DNA of 64,000 nt from Cystobacterineae bacterium (lineage in GTDB: Bacteria; Myxococcota; Myxococcia; Myxococcales; Myxococcaceae). Location: assembly GCA_009781495.1 (NCBI GenBank), contig WQYA01000002.1, positions 1 to 64,000 of the forward strand. Reading direction: 5' to 3'. Position numbers and translations under genes: made by a program. Of the stretch, positions 1 to 9,941 are shown piece after piece. The first letter of the stretch is position 1. Every line of letters starts with the position of its first letter. The notes under the pieces were generated by a model, which was given only the letters and a program-made list of their open reading frames with translations, was not told the DNA's origin and made no database searches.

Positions 1-235
1 CGAGGGGGTCGCGAGTGCTGCAGGAGCCCCGCAGGGCCCCAGAGGGTGTTTTTTTGGTTACTTTTTTGTCACACAAAAAAGTGACTCGCCGGTAGGCGAA
101 ACCTACTGCCGCCGCGCAGCGGAGACAGCCGGGCCGCAGGCCCAGCACCAAAAACCCCGCCCGGAGGGCAAAAGAATTGTTTTTAAAAACAGCCAGGCCG
201 CAGGCCCAATAGAACCCCCCCTGAATGGGCGAAAA
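1..235 (+). repeat. Dispersed intergenic repeat (copy truncated at window edge); reverse-complement relative at about 18985-19205
   Basis: gtgactcgccggtaggcgaaacctactg...cagccgggccgcaggcccagcaccaaaaaccccgcccggagggcaaaa matches the reverse complement of 18985-19160 by eye; contains GGGCC-GCA-GGCCC palindrome. Confidence 0.75.
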
Positions 236-365
236 GAATGTTTCTGCCACCCCACAGCCCTGAGTCCTAAACAACTACCCCCCCGGCTATGCCGGTACCC
301 CCCATGGAGGGGAATTTTTTTATAAGCCCGCCGCAGGCGAAAAATCCCCCCTTAGAGGACAAAAT

Positions 366-1337
366 TCAGTGTTTTTTGAGCCCCAGGCCCGTCCCGGAGA
401 GGTTGATCATTGAAAACACCAACCCTAAAAATAACCCCAGCGAAGGGGTAGAGCTTTCCATACGGGCGCCTATCAACTCGGGTGACTTGCTCACCCAGAA
501 TACTTTTATCAACACCAGGCAGAGCAGAATGGCCATCGCCCCTGAAAGCCCCTGAAGCAGCCATGGAAAAATCGGAAAAACTTCGCGTGTACGCTTTCGC
601 CATAACATGCCCCCGACACTCCCTAACGCCAGGGGTACAACCCATACCCCCAGGGAGAGAAACCCCAATATGTCCCCACTGCGCTCCATGCTCCTCCACG
701 GAAAAAAACAAGAAGCTATCATTCCCACGGCGCCCACAATCATCAGCTTGTCGGGGCCTGTCTGGGCCAAAAAGTCAACCTTCAGTGAATTCAACAACAC
801 TTCGGCTTCGTTGAATTCGCTTTTTTCGGCCCTGTTGGAAACCCACTGCTCCGTCAGTTTTTCATTGCTTTGCTCGGGGGTTTCTTCAGGGGGCAGGGGG
901 GGGTGTTTGGAGGAGCCGCGCTCACGGGAGGGCCCGGAGTCGGGTGGGGCCATGGCTTTATGGCGTGAGGAGGGGGTATGCCCTCGTTTTTCCGCAGCGG
1001 TTTTTTGTCGGGAGGGGGGCAGTTGAATGCGTGGGTTGGTATCCTCTGTTCCAGAGGAGGGGGGTTGAGTGCGCGGGTGGGTATTCTTCAGTCTAGAGGA
1101 GGGCCGTTGGGCATGTGGGCTGCGCTCCTCTGCGCGGAAGGAGGGGGGGGGGACACGTGGGTTGCTGTCCTCGTCAGGCTCGGCCGGCAAGTCGTCCAAA
1201 AAAAGAGAAGGATCGAGAATATGGTCACACTTGGGACAAAAAGCAGCATTGTCAGCTGCTTGAGAGCCGCACTCTGGGCAAAGCATAAGTCCTACATTGT
1301 CTAGAGAATAGGCCTTTAGGTCAAAATCTATTTTCAT
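366..1337 (-). CDS. Zinc-ribbon membrane protein with Pro/Ser/Arg-rich repeat linker and C-terminal TM helices
   Basis: CPECGSQAADNAAFCPKC zinc ribbon, repeated PPSxRxxxxxxPR linker, hydrophobic C-terminal half. Confidence 0.7.
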   Translation of the reverse strand: MKIDFDLKAYSLDNVGLMLCPECGSQAADNAAFCPKCDHILDPSLFLDDLPAEPDEDSNPRVPPPSFRAEERSPHAQRPSSRLKNTHPRTQPPSSGTEDTNPRIQLPPSRQKTAAEKRGHTPSSRHKAMAPPDSGPSRERGSSKHPPLPPEETPEQSNEKLTEQWVSNRAEKSEFNEAEVLLNSLKVDFLAQTGPDKLMIVGAVGMIASCFFPWRSMERSGDILGFLSLGVWVVPLALGSVGGMLWRKRTREVFPIFPWLLQGLSGAMAILLCLVLIKVFWVSKSPELIGARMESSTPSLGLFLGLVFSMINLSGTGLGLKKH

Positions 1338-1457
1338 CTACAAATATATTCCTTAGAGTAGGGCCGGGTAAGAGGCTTGGTTGAATAGGTTAAAAGGGAG
1401 GCCAACGGAGTCCTAAGGGTTGGAGAAAGCGCGCCAAATTTCCTGAAGGCTGGTTGG

Positions 1458-1940
1458 GTGCACGACATGTATGACAAAAATGAACTTGGAAAAACCACCC
1501 CGGCGGTGTTGAACGAAGTAGAAAAAGGGGCGATTCGCCGTTTTGCAGAAAGTCTCGGCGACTATAACCCCATTTATTATGACGAGAAATATGCCCAAAG
1601 CATGGGCCTGCGCGGCATTGTTGCGCCGCCGACATTTCCGTTTACGTTTCAGTTGGGAGCGGACTTGCGCGAGCGTTTGAATGTCCCCGCGCAAAGTCTT
1701 CTGCATGCGGAGACGCAGTTGGAATATGAGCGTCCCATTTTTGCCGGAGACAAGCTGTGGGTCAGCTCTGCCCTCGTGGAGTTTTCAGAAAAGCGCGGCC
1801 CGACGGGAAAGTTTTTTCTTGTTGTTATTGAGGAGGAGGGCAGGGGAGAGGACGGCAAGCGCGTCTATAGCATTCGTAACAGCTATATTATTCGCGGCAT
1901 GAAGATGGGGAGACAAAGTGCAACGCAAACTTTATTATGA
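1458..1940 (+). CDS. MaoC/FAS1-like dehydratase-family protein (HadA-like)
   Basis: hot-dog fold signature SLGDYNPIYYDEKYA...GIVAPPTFPFTF. Confidence 0.75.
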   Translation: MHDMYDKNELGKTTPAVLNEVEKGAIRRFAESLGDYNPIYYDEKYAQSMGLRGIVAPPTFPFTFQLGADLRERLNVPAQSLLHAETQLEYERPIFAGDKLWVSSALVEFSEKRGPTGKFFLVVIEEEGRGEDGKRVYSIRNSYIIRGMKMGRQSATQTLL

Positions 1941-2394
1941 GCAAGTCAACGTTGGGGATGAATTGACTTCGTCGACGCGGCTGACGCTGGAGCGTACGCA
2001 GTTGGCCCGCTATGCGGTGGGCGTGGGCGATTTCAACCCGCTTTTTTTTGATGAGCCCTATGCGCGCCAGCAAGGCCTGGTTTCGGTGATGGCGCCCAAC
2101 AGTTTGGCTTTGGGGTTATTTGGGCAATTGTTAATGGAGTGGAGCAAGGGTTGCCGTATTAGAAGTTTATCGGCTAAATTTCTAAAACTCTATTGGCCGA
2201 TGGATCAGCTTTTGGCCAGGGGCCGCGTTGTACAGAAAACGACAGAGGGCACGGAGCATCTGGTGGAGCTCAACGGTTGGGTAGAAAACCAAAAGGGAGA
2301 AATGGTGCTGCGCAGCAGGGCCGTGGTGCAGCTGTTTTTGAACCTTGAGGATGAGAACCGCCACCGGGCGGGCATGCCCCCCCTGGGAAACTAA
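1918..2394 (+). CDS. MaoC-like dehydratase-family protein (HadB-like), overlapping the upstream gene
   Basis: GVGDFNPLFFDEPYARQQGL; GTG start overlapping the preceding ORF. Confidence 0.75.
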   Translation: MQRKLYYEQVNVGDELTSSTRLTLERTQLARYAVGVGDFNPLFFDEPYARQQGLVSVMAPNSLALGLFGQLLMEWSKGCRIRSLSAKFLKLYWPMDQLLARGRVVQKTTEGTEHLVELNGWVENQKGEMVLRSRAVVQLFLNLEDENRHRAGMPPLGN

Positions 2395-2439
2395 AGCCCA
2401 CCCCCACTCCGCCCATTTATGAAAACCCCCTAGGGCCCT

Positions 2440-3855
2440 ATGTCAGAAAAAATACCCCCTGCGGGCGCCTCCATGCCCGGCCATGTCGTCCATTCCAAAG
2501 CCACGGGACTTATTCCCGAGCGCAAACAGGGGGAGCCTGTCTTTGAAATTCCCCCCTCTGCCTCTGTGCCGAACAAAGCCCCCCCCTTTGTCCCCCTGAG
2601 CCCTAAAACCTGCGAGGAAACAGGTTTGCCCACCACCTTCCTCGAAGAGTTGGTTTTGAAAGCTTTGTTCTTTTGCGGCGAAATGCGCGGGGCAGAGTTG
2701 GTGCAATATCTGCAACTTTCGTCGGTTATTGTGGATAAAATTGTCGAAAGCTTAAGGCGTGAGAAATATGTAGAGCTTTATGGCAGCTCTAACCTCAGCA
2801 TCGGCAAGTCCGGTATGCAATATAGGCTTACCCATTATGCCGGGGACTTGCTTAAACAAATATTGGAGCGTAACCACTACCACGGGCCCGCCCCCGTCCC
2901 CATTGAAGAATGGGTCGCCGCCACACGCTTGCAAAGCGTACGCAGCCAGCCCATTCAGGCCACACAATTGCAACAAAGTTTGAAGCACCTCGTCTTGCCT
3001 CCAGGCACAGAGCAACGCCTGGGGCCCGCACTCAGCTCCGGCCGCGCCCTCTTCCTCTGGGGACCCCCCGGCAACGGCAAAACCGCCGTGTGCAGACAAC
3101 TGGCCAAATGCCTCGGAGGCGCTGTCTTCATCCCCCATGCCTTGTGGGTGGATAACTTTGTTATACGCCTTTTTGATAAAACACTGCATAAGCCCTTGCC
3201 CCTCCCCCCTTCGGTGCCACAACAAAATTGTGACGGACGTTGGATCTATTGCCAGCGCCCTTTTGTCGTCGCCGGCGGAGAGCTCAGCCTGGAGGCTTTG
3301 GATCTCATTTATTCGCCCTCCGTACGCATTTATGAGGCGCCCTTTCAACTCAAAGCCACCAACGGCATGCTGCTCCTCGACGACTTCGGACGCCAGCGCG
3401 TCTCCCCCAAAGACTTGCTGAACCGTTGGATTGTGCCCCTGGAAAATGACGTGGACTTTCTCACCTTGCACAGCGGCAAAAAAATACAGGTCCCCTTCGA
3501 CACCTTCGTTGCTTTCTCTACCAACCTCAACCCGGCAGAATTGGTGGACGAAGCCTTCCTACGCCGCGTACGCTATAAGCTGGAAGTCCCCTCCCCCTCT
3601 TTGGAAGCCTTCTTTAAAATATGGGAAAATGAATGCCAAATGAACCATTTGACTTTCTCTAAACCCCTCATTCAACAGTTGATACAACACTGCTATGCCC
3701 CCGTCCAGCGCCCGCTGGCCGCCTGCCACCCCAGAGATCTTATTGCCCAAATTGTCGACATTGCGCGCTATTATAAACGCAGAGCCGAGCTGAGCCCTGA
3801 ATTGCTGTGGGCCGCCGCTGAAAATTATTTTTCCCGCTTTCCTGAAACGGAATAG
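2440..3855 (+). CDS. AAA ATPase with N-terminal proline-rich/winged-helix-like region
   Basis: Walker A GPPGNGKT, Walker B-like MLLLDDFGR. Confidence 0.75.
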   Translation: MSEKIPPAGASMPGHVVHSKATGLIPERKQGEPVFEIPPSASVPNKAPPFVPLSPKTCEETGLPTTFLEELVLKALFFCGEMRGAELVQYLQLSSVIVDKIVESLRREKYVELYGSSNLSIGKSGMQYRLTHYAGDLLKQILERNHYHGPAPVPIEEWVAATRLQSVRSQPIQATQLQQSLKHLVLPPGTEQRLGPALSSGRALFLWGPPGNGKTAVCRQLAKCLGGAVFIPHALWVDNFVIRLFDKTLHKPLPLPPSVPQQNCDGRWIYCQRPFVVAGGELSLEALDLIYSPSVRIYEAPFQLKATNGMLLLDDFGRQRVSPKDLLNRWIVPLENDVDFLTLHSGKKIQVPFDTFVAFSTNLNPAELVDEAFLRRVRYKLEVPSPSLEAFFKIWENECQMNHLTFSKPLIQQLIQHCYAPVQRPLAACHPRDLIAQIVDIARYYKRRAELSPELLWAAAENYFSRFPETE

Positions 3856-3956
3856 GGGCGCTTTTTATCCTTCTCTGGGGTTTATTGCGGGAGAATACCC
3901 CCGTTTTTTGGAAGGGGGCTTGCCTAAGCAAAAGCCCTGGGGCTAAGGAGAGGGGC

Positions 3957-4310
3957 ATGGAAATGGAAATTTCTGTGGAGCTTGACTTCGCTTCCGCCCA
4001 CCACCTCCCGCACCATGAAGGCCCCTGCAGGCGCTTGCATGGACACAACTACCGCTTAAGAGTGACGCTGGCCGGCTCGCCGGACGGCTTCAGCGGCATG
4101 GTGATGGATTTTGAAAGCCTCAGGAAAGAGATATGGGACAAGTGCCTGGTGGAGTTCGATCACCACTGCATCAATGACATTCTGCAAAACCCGACCGCCG
4201 AAAATATGGTGCTGTGGCTTTGGGAACGTTTGGGGGCTAAATTTAAAAACCTAAAGGAATTGGTATTATGGGAGACCCCCGAATATTCGGTGAAATTGCG
4301 CAAACCCTAA
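3957..4310 (+). CDS. queD: 6-pyruvoyl-tetrahydropterin synthase/QueD family
   Basis: FASAHHLPHHEGPCRRLHGHNYRLRV, GMVMDF, FDHHCIND, PTAENM; SD aaggagag upstream. Confidence 0.85.
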   Translation: MEMEISVELDFASAHHLPHHEGPCRRLHGHNYRLRVTLAGSPDGFSGMVMDFESLRKEIWDKCLVEFDHHCINDILQNPTAENMVLWLWERLGAKFKNLKELVLWETPEYSVKLRKP

Positions 4311-4891
4311 AGCCTGACCCCCAAGCCATGCAAAGGGCCATAGCGGACTTTTTGAGAGCGGCGGGGTTTGAGCCCGGGCACCCGCAGTTGGCTCAGACGC
4401 CGGAGCGCGTCACGCAAATGTGGCTGGAGCATTTCCTCGACGGCTATGCCGAAACCCCGGGAGCATTTTTGACAGAGCGTTTTCCTGCCCAGGCGGGGGA
4501 GGGGCAGATGGTATTGCTACACCACCTCCGTTTCCACTCTATGTGCCCCCACCACCTCCTGCCCTATGAAGGTTATGCGCACATGGCCTATTTGCCTTCT
4601 GGAAGCATTGTGGGCTTTGGACGCCTGGCCGCACTGCTCACCGGTTTTGCGCACCGTCTGAGTTTGCAGGAAGACGTGGCCAAAAACATTGCGCATACGT
4701 TGTGGACGGAGCTTCAGACCGAAGGGGCGGCCTGCATTCTCCAGGCGAAGCAGTGTTGTTTGCGGCTGCGCAGGCCGAATTGTGCGGATGCTTGGACGCA
4801 TGCGGAGGCCTATGAAGGCAAATTCAAGACGGAGAAGTCTCTGCAAGAAGCCCTGTGGCTACGCATTCAAGCGGGGGCGGAAGGACCATAA
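4268..4891 (+). CDS. folE: GTP cyclohydrolase I family protein (divergent active site)
   Basis: FHSMCPHHLLPYEGYAHMAYLPSGSIVGFGRLAALL. Confidence 0.75.
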   Translation: MGDPRIFGEIAQTLKPDPQAMQRAIADFLRAAGFEPGHPQLAQTPERVTQMWLEHFLDGYAETPGAFLTERFPAQAGEGQMVLLHHLRFHSMCPHHLLPYEGYAHMAYLPSGSIVGFGRLAALLTGFAHRLSLQEDVAKNIAHTLWTELQTEGAACILQAKQCCLRLRRPNCADAWTHAEAYEGKFKTEKSLQEALWLRIQAGAEGP

Positions 4892-5130
4892 GACTTGCTG
4901 AACAAAAGTCTTATACCATAAGCAAGGGTTGAGTCCATGGGGTATTAGGGACAGGGTTAAATTTGACCTCATGGACGTGGTTCACCCAGGTAAAACCGCC
5001 CAATGAAAAAAATTATATTATGGAAAACAGATGTTTGTATTCCTGCATCTGAGTGGCTTGCCTTTTGCTAGGCATAGGGCAGAGGCGGTTTCATTTCAAT
5101 ATCAAACAACCTATTGCAGGAGGGGCTTTC

Positions 5131-5970
5131 ATGTTTTCATCCGACACTTCAGCAGAAGAGAAGGGGCTTTTTGAGGAGGCAGAGGACGCGGAGCTGCGTT
5201 TTTTCGAAGGAGATAAGGATGCTAAGCGTTCCAAGAAAGCGACGCGAGGGAAGGGGGATGCAGAGGGTTTATCTTTTTATTTAAAGGGGCTGGGTGGCCA
5301 CCGTCAATTGGCGAGGGAGGAGGAATATGCGTTGGCGCACAGGGCGCGTGAGGGGGACACTTCGGCGCGGCACGCATTGGCTTCGAGCAACCTTCCGTTT
5401 GTGGTGGCGATAGCGAAGCGTTTTTCCAACCGTGGTGCGCGTTTGGACGACTTGGTGCAGGAGGGGAACGTAGGCCTCATGAAAGCGATAGAGCATTTTG
5501 ATCCGAAGAAGAACGTACGTTTTGCCACCTATGCGGTTTGGTGGATAAGGGCCTATATTACGCGTTATTTAAAGGACAACCGGAGCCAGGTACGGGGTGG
5601 AGAAGCGGAGCGTTCCTCCATGGTGGATTTTTCATTGGACAACACGGTGGAGGAGGATTCGGAGACAACCTATTTGGACCGGCTGGAGGACACGAGTCCG
5701 ACGGCGGACCTTCGTTTTCTGCGCAGGGAGCGGAACGAGGAAGTGATTCAAGCCCTGGGCCGTGTACGCAAGCGCCTAGGGGATTTGGGGTGGGACATAC
5801 TCCGGGAGCGTTTGACGCAGGACAAGCCGATGACTTTGGAGGAGTTGGGGCAGCGGTGGGGTGTTTCCCGCGAGCGTGTGCGCCAAGTAGAGCTGAAGAC
5901 GAAGAGTTTTCTCGCGCGCTATTTAAGTTCCATTCAGGACGATGGACAAGAAAGCAGGCTAAGCGCCTAA
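5131..5970 (+). CDS. rpoH: RNA polymerase sigma-70 family factor, RpoH/sigma-32-like
   Basis: NLPFVVAIAKRFSNRGARLDDLVQEGNVGLMKAIEHFDPKKNVRFATYAVWWIRAYI region 2 and C-terminal EELGQRWGVSRERVRQVE region 4; SD gcaggagggg. Confidence 0.8.
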   Translation: MFSSDTSAEEKGLFEEAEDAELRFFEGDKDAKRSKKATRGKGDAEGLSFYLKGLGGHRQLAREEEYALAHRAREGDTSARHALASSNLPFVVAIAKRFSNRGARLDDLVQEGNVGLMKAIEHFDPKKNVRFATYAVWWIRAYITRYLKDNRSQVRGGEAERSSMVDFSLDNTVEEDSETTYLDRLEDTSPTADLRFLRRERNEEVIQALGRVRKRLGDLGWDILRERLTQDKPMTLEELGQRWGVSRERVRQVELKTKSFLARYLSSIQDDGQESRLSA

Positions 5971-6137
5971 GGGTTTAGCTCCCATAGCTGAGACATTTTA
6001 TTGAGGCGAAGCTCCGTTTTAGCGTCCGGCAAGGGGGCAGGGGTTTCCCTCTGGGCTTTTGCGTACAGTTGTTTCTGATTTTACAAAACCGCTGTTAGGC
6101 GTTCCCCACTTTTTTACAGGTGTGTTAGCCTCTAGGC

Positions 6138-7895
6138 ATGTACTTTTTGGAACGTTTCATGGTGGTGGGAATGTTTTTTTGTCTCTGGGGAGGAGGAGCG
6201 TGGGGGCAACAGAGGCAGGAACATAAATTTATAGGCATAGAGGATGATATATTCCGTTTTCATTTAGCTCCTGTGCCTACGGAAGTATTTTTAACTCAAC
6301 AAGAGGTGGAAGGGGTGGTTGAAGCGGTACTGAGGGCCTGGGGAGAAGCGGACTCACGTCTTGGTCTTGAGCTGGTTGGCTACAGCACGGCCCGTGACAG
6401 CAGAGACACGCATTCGGTGGTGCCTATTTTTGTCACAAGCAAAGACGACCCTCTTTATTATCCACATTTTGGCTCAAGTATGCCCTCTGTTTTTAACCCC
6501 ATGCGTGCGAGGGATGTGTCGACGACAGGAGCGTTGTTGAAGGCTTGCGACATTGTATTGAATGCTGTGGATTTTCGGTGGAGCACGCAGGGGACGACAC
6601 CTACAACCCACATGGATTTGCAAAGCACGCTCCTGCGCGAGCTGGGCCACTGTTTGGGGTTGGTGGAGAGAGACGATGATTGGGCAATGCTTTGGGAGGA
6701 GAGGGGGGCGATGTCCATCTCATGGCCGTGGATAGGACAATGGCGCAGGGATTTGAATGCGCGGGACAGAGCGGACATACAGGCCTACTACCCCAAAGGT
6801 GGTCCAGGGGCGCGTTGTGAGCGAGAGGGGGATTGCAGTGGTGGAGCGTTTTGTATTCCGCAGCAAGTGCACAACACCATAGGCCCTCGGTCTTATTGTA
6901 CACTGCCTTGTGCTGCAGGGCAGGGGGCTGTTTGTCCTCTGCCGATGTCATGTGTTTCGTCACCTGTTGTTTTTGAAGGGCAATGGGCGTGTCTTTTGCC
7001 CAGACTCACCGACACCCCTATAGGCAGGGATTGCCAAGCGCCCGAGGATTGTGCGTCTTCCTCGGCATTTGAGTGCCTGGGCAACAGTGCGCCGTGGCCT
7101 CAAGGTTATTGCAGCCAGCCTTGTGGTGGGGACAGCTGGGAGGTTTGTCCTACGGGCAGTTTATGCATAGGGGGTATCTTTAAGTGTATGAAGTCTTGTG
7201 GCATACGCGGCAATGATTGCAGGCCGGGTTATTCTTGTCGTGCGCTTATAGATCTGAGCGGAAGCATATCGGATGACGAGGGGGTCTGTTTAGGGAAGTG
7301 TTCCCAAAACAGCGAGTGTGGGGTGGGATGGGTATGCCGTCCCTGGGATGGCATATGCATATTGCAACAGAACCCCCGGGCGCAGTTGGGGGACGCATGC
7401 ACCCAGCACGCGGATTGCAATGCGGGGCATGAGTGTTGGCTGCTGTCAGGGGAGTTGTCTCCAGCGACATGTACAGCCCGATGTCGTCCGGGAGAGCCTC
7501 CTTGTCCTGGGGGGAGTTCTTGCATTGCTTTGGAGGGGGAGGAAGGGGAGGAGCCTTTGTGTCTCAAGCATTGTGAGTCGCGCCAAGCTTGTCCTGGGGG
7601 GTTGCAATGTGCCTTCAGTGGTCCCCAAACCAACAAGACATGCTTGCCGCCGTGTGAAGTTGCAGCAGACTGTCCTATGGGCTACACGCAATGTGCAGAG
7701 GGCCAGTGTTTAGGGGCGAATGGGGAAGACGGGGATGGGGGGGGTGGGGGCGACATAGGGACGATAGAAGCAGACAAGAAGGCTGAAGTTTCGAAGAAGT
7801 CTTCTGGGGGATGTAGTGCAGCAGGAGGGGGGTTTTGGGGTTTTGGGTATTTAGGTATAGGGGTATTGGGATGGAGGTTTTTGAGAAAGCGATGA
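6138..7895 (+). CDS. Secreted Cys-rich protein with degenerate matrixin-like motif and MYXO-CTERM-like C-terminus
   Basis: N-terminal signal, RELGHCLGLVE motif, many Cys-rich repeats, C-terminal SSGGCSAAGGGFWGFGYLGIGVLGWRFLRKR. Confidence 0.7.
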   Translation: MYFLERFMVVGMFFCLWGGGAWGQQRQEHKFIGIEDDIFRFHLAPVPTEVFLTQQEVEGVVEAVLRAWGEADSRLGLELVGYSTARDSRDTHSVVPIFVTSKDDPLYYPHFGSSMPSVFNPMRARDVSTTGALLKACDIVLNAVDFRWSTQGTTPTTHMDLQSTLLRELGHCLGLVERDDDWAMLWEERGAMSISWPWIGQWRRDLNARDRADIQAYYPKGGPGARCEREGDCSGGAFCIPQQVHNTIGPRSYCTLPCAAGQGAVCPLPMSCVSSPVVFEGQWACLLPRLTDTPIGRDCQAPEDCASSSAFECLGNSAPWPQGYCSQPCGGDSWEVCPTGSLCIGGIFKCMKSCGIRGNDCRPGYSCRALIDLSGSISDDEGVCLGKCSQNSECGVGWVCRPWDGICILQQNPRAQLGDACTQHADCNAGHECWLLSGELSPATCTARCRPGEPPCPGGSSCIALEGEEGEEPLCLKHCESRQACPGGLQCAFSGPQTNKTCLPPCEVAADCPMGYTQCAEGQCLGANGEDGDGGGGGDIGTIEADKKAEVSKKSSGGCSAAGGGFWGFGYLGIGVLGWRFLRKR

Positions 7896-8401
7896 GATGG
7901 ACAGGGAGGGTATGTGTCCTAGGGCTTTTAAGCCTATGGGCGGTAGCTTGCTCTCACGGGCGTTTAAGGGGGGATTCTTTTGAGAAGGGGGGGTTGAGTT
8001 ACCGTGTTGTGGCGTTAGACGCTGCGCATTGGAAGCAGGTGGGGGTTTCGGGGAACGATCTGGCTTTTGCGAGCAAGGAGGGGGGGTTTTTGTTGGCGTG
8101 GAATTCGAGTTGCAAGGAGCATGGGGATCCTTCCTTGGAGATATTGACGCAGCATTTGTTGATAGGCTTCACGGAGCGTGAGAAGCTTGGGGGTGAGCGT
8201 TTAGAGTTGGATGGTCGGGAGGGGTTACGCACGCATTATGTGGCCAAAATGGACGGGGTAGCGCGCGAGTTGGAGCTCTTTGTATTGAAGAAGGGGGGTT
8301 GTGTTTTTGACATGGCCTACATTGCTCCTCTGGGGAGGGGGGGGGTTTGGCGAGGGGAGTTTGAGCGGATGCTTTCTGAGTTTCAGGTGAGGTTTAGGTG
8401 A
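7892..8401 (+). CDS. Putative lipoprotein of the mla-like operon
   Basis: lipobox-like LLSLWAVACSHG; ATGA overlap with upstream gene. Confidence 0.6.
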   Translation: MRWTGRVCVLGLLSLWAVACSHGRLRGDSFEKGGLSYRVVALDAAHWKQVGVSGNDLAFASKEGGFLLAWNSSCKEHGDPSLEILTQHLLIGFTEREKLGGERLELDGREGLRTHYVAKMDGVARELELFVLKKGGCVFDMAYIAPLGRGGVWRGEFERMLSEFQVRFR

Positions 8402-9195
8402 TGGAGGAGCCTGGCGCCAAGCCATATTTCTTTCCTGGGAGGAAGTCATTCATTGGGCACATGCTTCGTGAATTGGGGGGCATGGTATTGCTGGGCGCGC
8501 GGGCTTTTGCCCGCATATTTCAGCGTCCTTTGGCATTGGGGGATGTGGCCTACCAAGTGGAGATGTTGGGTGTCAAATCCATGTCGATTGCGTTGTTGAC
8601 GGCGATTTTTGCGGGGCTTGTTTTGAGTTTGCAGTTTGCATTTTTCATGGCGCGTTTTGGGGTACAGCATTCGGTAGGGCGGGTAGTGGTATTAACCCTA
8701 TTTAGGGAGCTAGGCCCCGTGCTGATAGCGCTGACAGTAGGCTCCCGCGTAGGCTCAGGGATAACGGCGGAATTGGGCTCGATGAAGGTGACGGAGCAAC
8801 TGGATGCGATTCGTGCATTGGGAGCAGACCCGATAAAGAAGCTTGTGACGCCGCGCATTTTGGCTTGTTTGCTGGTTTTTCCTGCATTGACGACGCTTTC
8901 GGACGTGGTGGGTTTGGTATCGGGCTCCTGGGTCGTGAAAGCGGAATATGGTCTTTCCTTCAAGGAATTTTTCCGTACGGCATTGGATACGGCGACGCTG
9001 TTGGATTTTACCTCTGGGGTAGGCAAGAGCGTGGTGTTTGGGGGCATTATAGGGGTAGTAGGCTGCTACAAAGGTTTTACAGTACAAGGCGGTACAGAAG
9101 GCGTAGGCAGGGCGACGACCGAAACGGTAGCCATCACTTCGGTGGTTGTATGCCTCACCGATTTTTTTCTTACCAAGTTATTTTTATCGCTATGA
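8398..9195 (+). CDS. mlaE: MlaE-family ABC transporter permease
   Basis: LFRELGPVLIALTVGSRVGSGITAELGSMKVTEQLDAIRALGADP. Confidence 0.9.
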   Translation: MMEEPGAKPYFFPGRKSFIGHMLRELGGMVLLGARAFARIFQRPLALGDVAYQVEMLGVKSMSIALLTAIFAGLVLSLQFAFFMARFGVQHSVGRVVVLTLFRELGPVLIALTVGSRVGSGITAELGSMKVTEQLDAIRALGADPIKKLVTPRILACLLVFPALTTLSDVVGLVSGSWVVKAEYGLSFKEFFRTALDTATLLDFTSGVGKSVVFGGIIGVVGCYKGFTVQGGTEGVGRATTETVAITSVVVCLTDFFLTKLFLSL

Positions 9196-9941
9196 GTGAA
9201 GAGTCGCTTATCCGCTTTGAGGATTTATATTTATCGTTTGGGGATAACCCGGTTTATGAAGGTTTATCCCTAACGGTACCCCGAGGCCAAACCTTAGCGG
9301 TGATAGGGGGCTCGGGTTGTGGCAAGAGTGTATTGCTCAAATGTCTGATTGGGTTGATGTACCCTGACAGCGGCAGGGTTTTTTATGAGGACATAGAGGT
9401 TTCGCAGTTATCAGAGAAGAACCTGCGGGCGATACGCAAGGACATAGCGATGGTTTTCCAGAGTGCGGCATTGTTTGACTCGCTGTCTGTGGGTGAAAAC
9501 CTGGCCTATCCTTTGCGGGAGCACATGCCGGAGCTTTCTGAGGAAGAGATTGGGGCGCGTGTTGCGCAGACATTGGAGTTGGTGAATTTGCCGGGCATAG
9601 AAAGCATGCAGCCGGTGGAGCTTTCGGGAGGCATGCGCAAGCGGGTGGGGTTGGCGCGAGCCATCATGACGCGGCCCAAGGTAATTTTATGGGACGAGCC
9701 GACGACGGGATTGGATCCCATCAGCACGCGGGTGATTGACGAGTTAATTGTTTCGATGAAGAAGCATTTGGGTTGCACTTCCATAGTGGTGACCCACGAC
9801 ATGAACAGTGTATTTCGAGTATCCGATGGGATAGCGATGTTGGCACGTCGGAAGATTGTGGCTTCGGGGAGTGTTGCGCAAATGCGGGCATCCACGCATC
9901 CCGATGTGCAGGCATTTTTTGGTGCGGGAGAAAGCGAATGA
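9192..9941 (+). CDS. mlaF: MlaF-family ABC transporter ATP-binding protein
   Basis: GGSGCGKS Walker A, LSGGMRKRVGLARA signature, WDEPTTGLDP; ATGA overlap with mlaE. Confidence 0.9.
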   Translation: MSEESLIRFEDLYLSFGDNPVYEGLSLTVPRGQTLAVIGGSGCGKSVLLKCLIGLMYPDSGRVFYEDIEVSQLSEKNLRAIRKDIAMVFQSAALFDSLSVGENLAYPLREHMPELSEEEIGARVAQTLELVNLPGIESMQPVELSGGMRKRVGLARAIMTRPKVILWDEPTTGLDPISTRVIDELIVSMKKHLGCTSIVVTHDMNSVFRVSDGIAMLARRKIVASGSVAQMRASTHPDVQAFFGAGESE

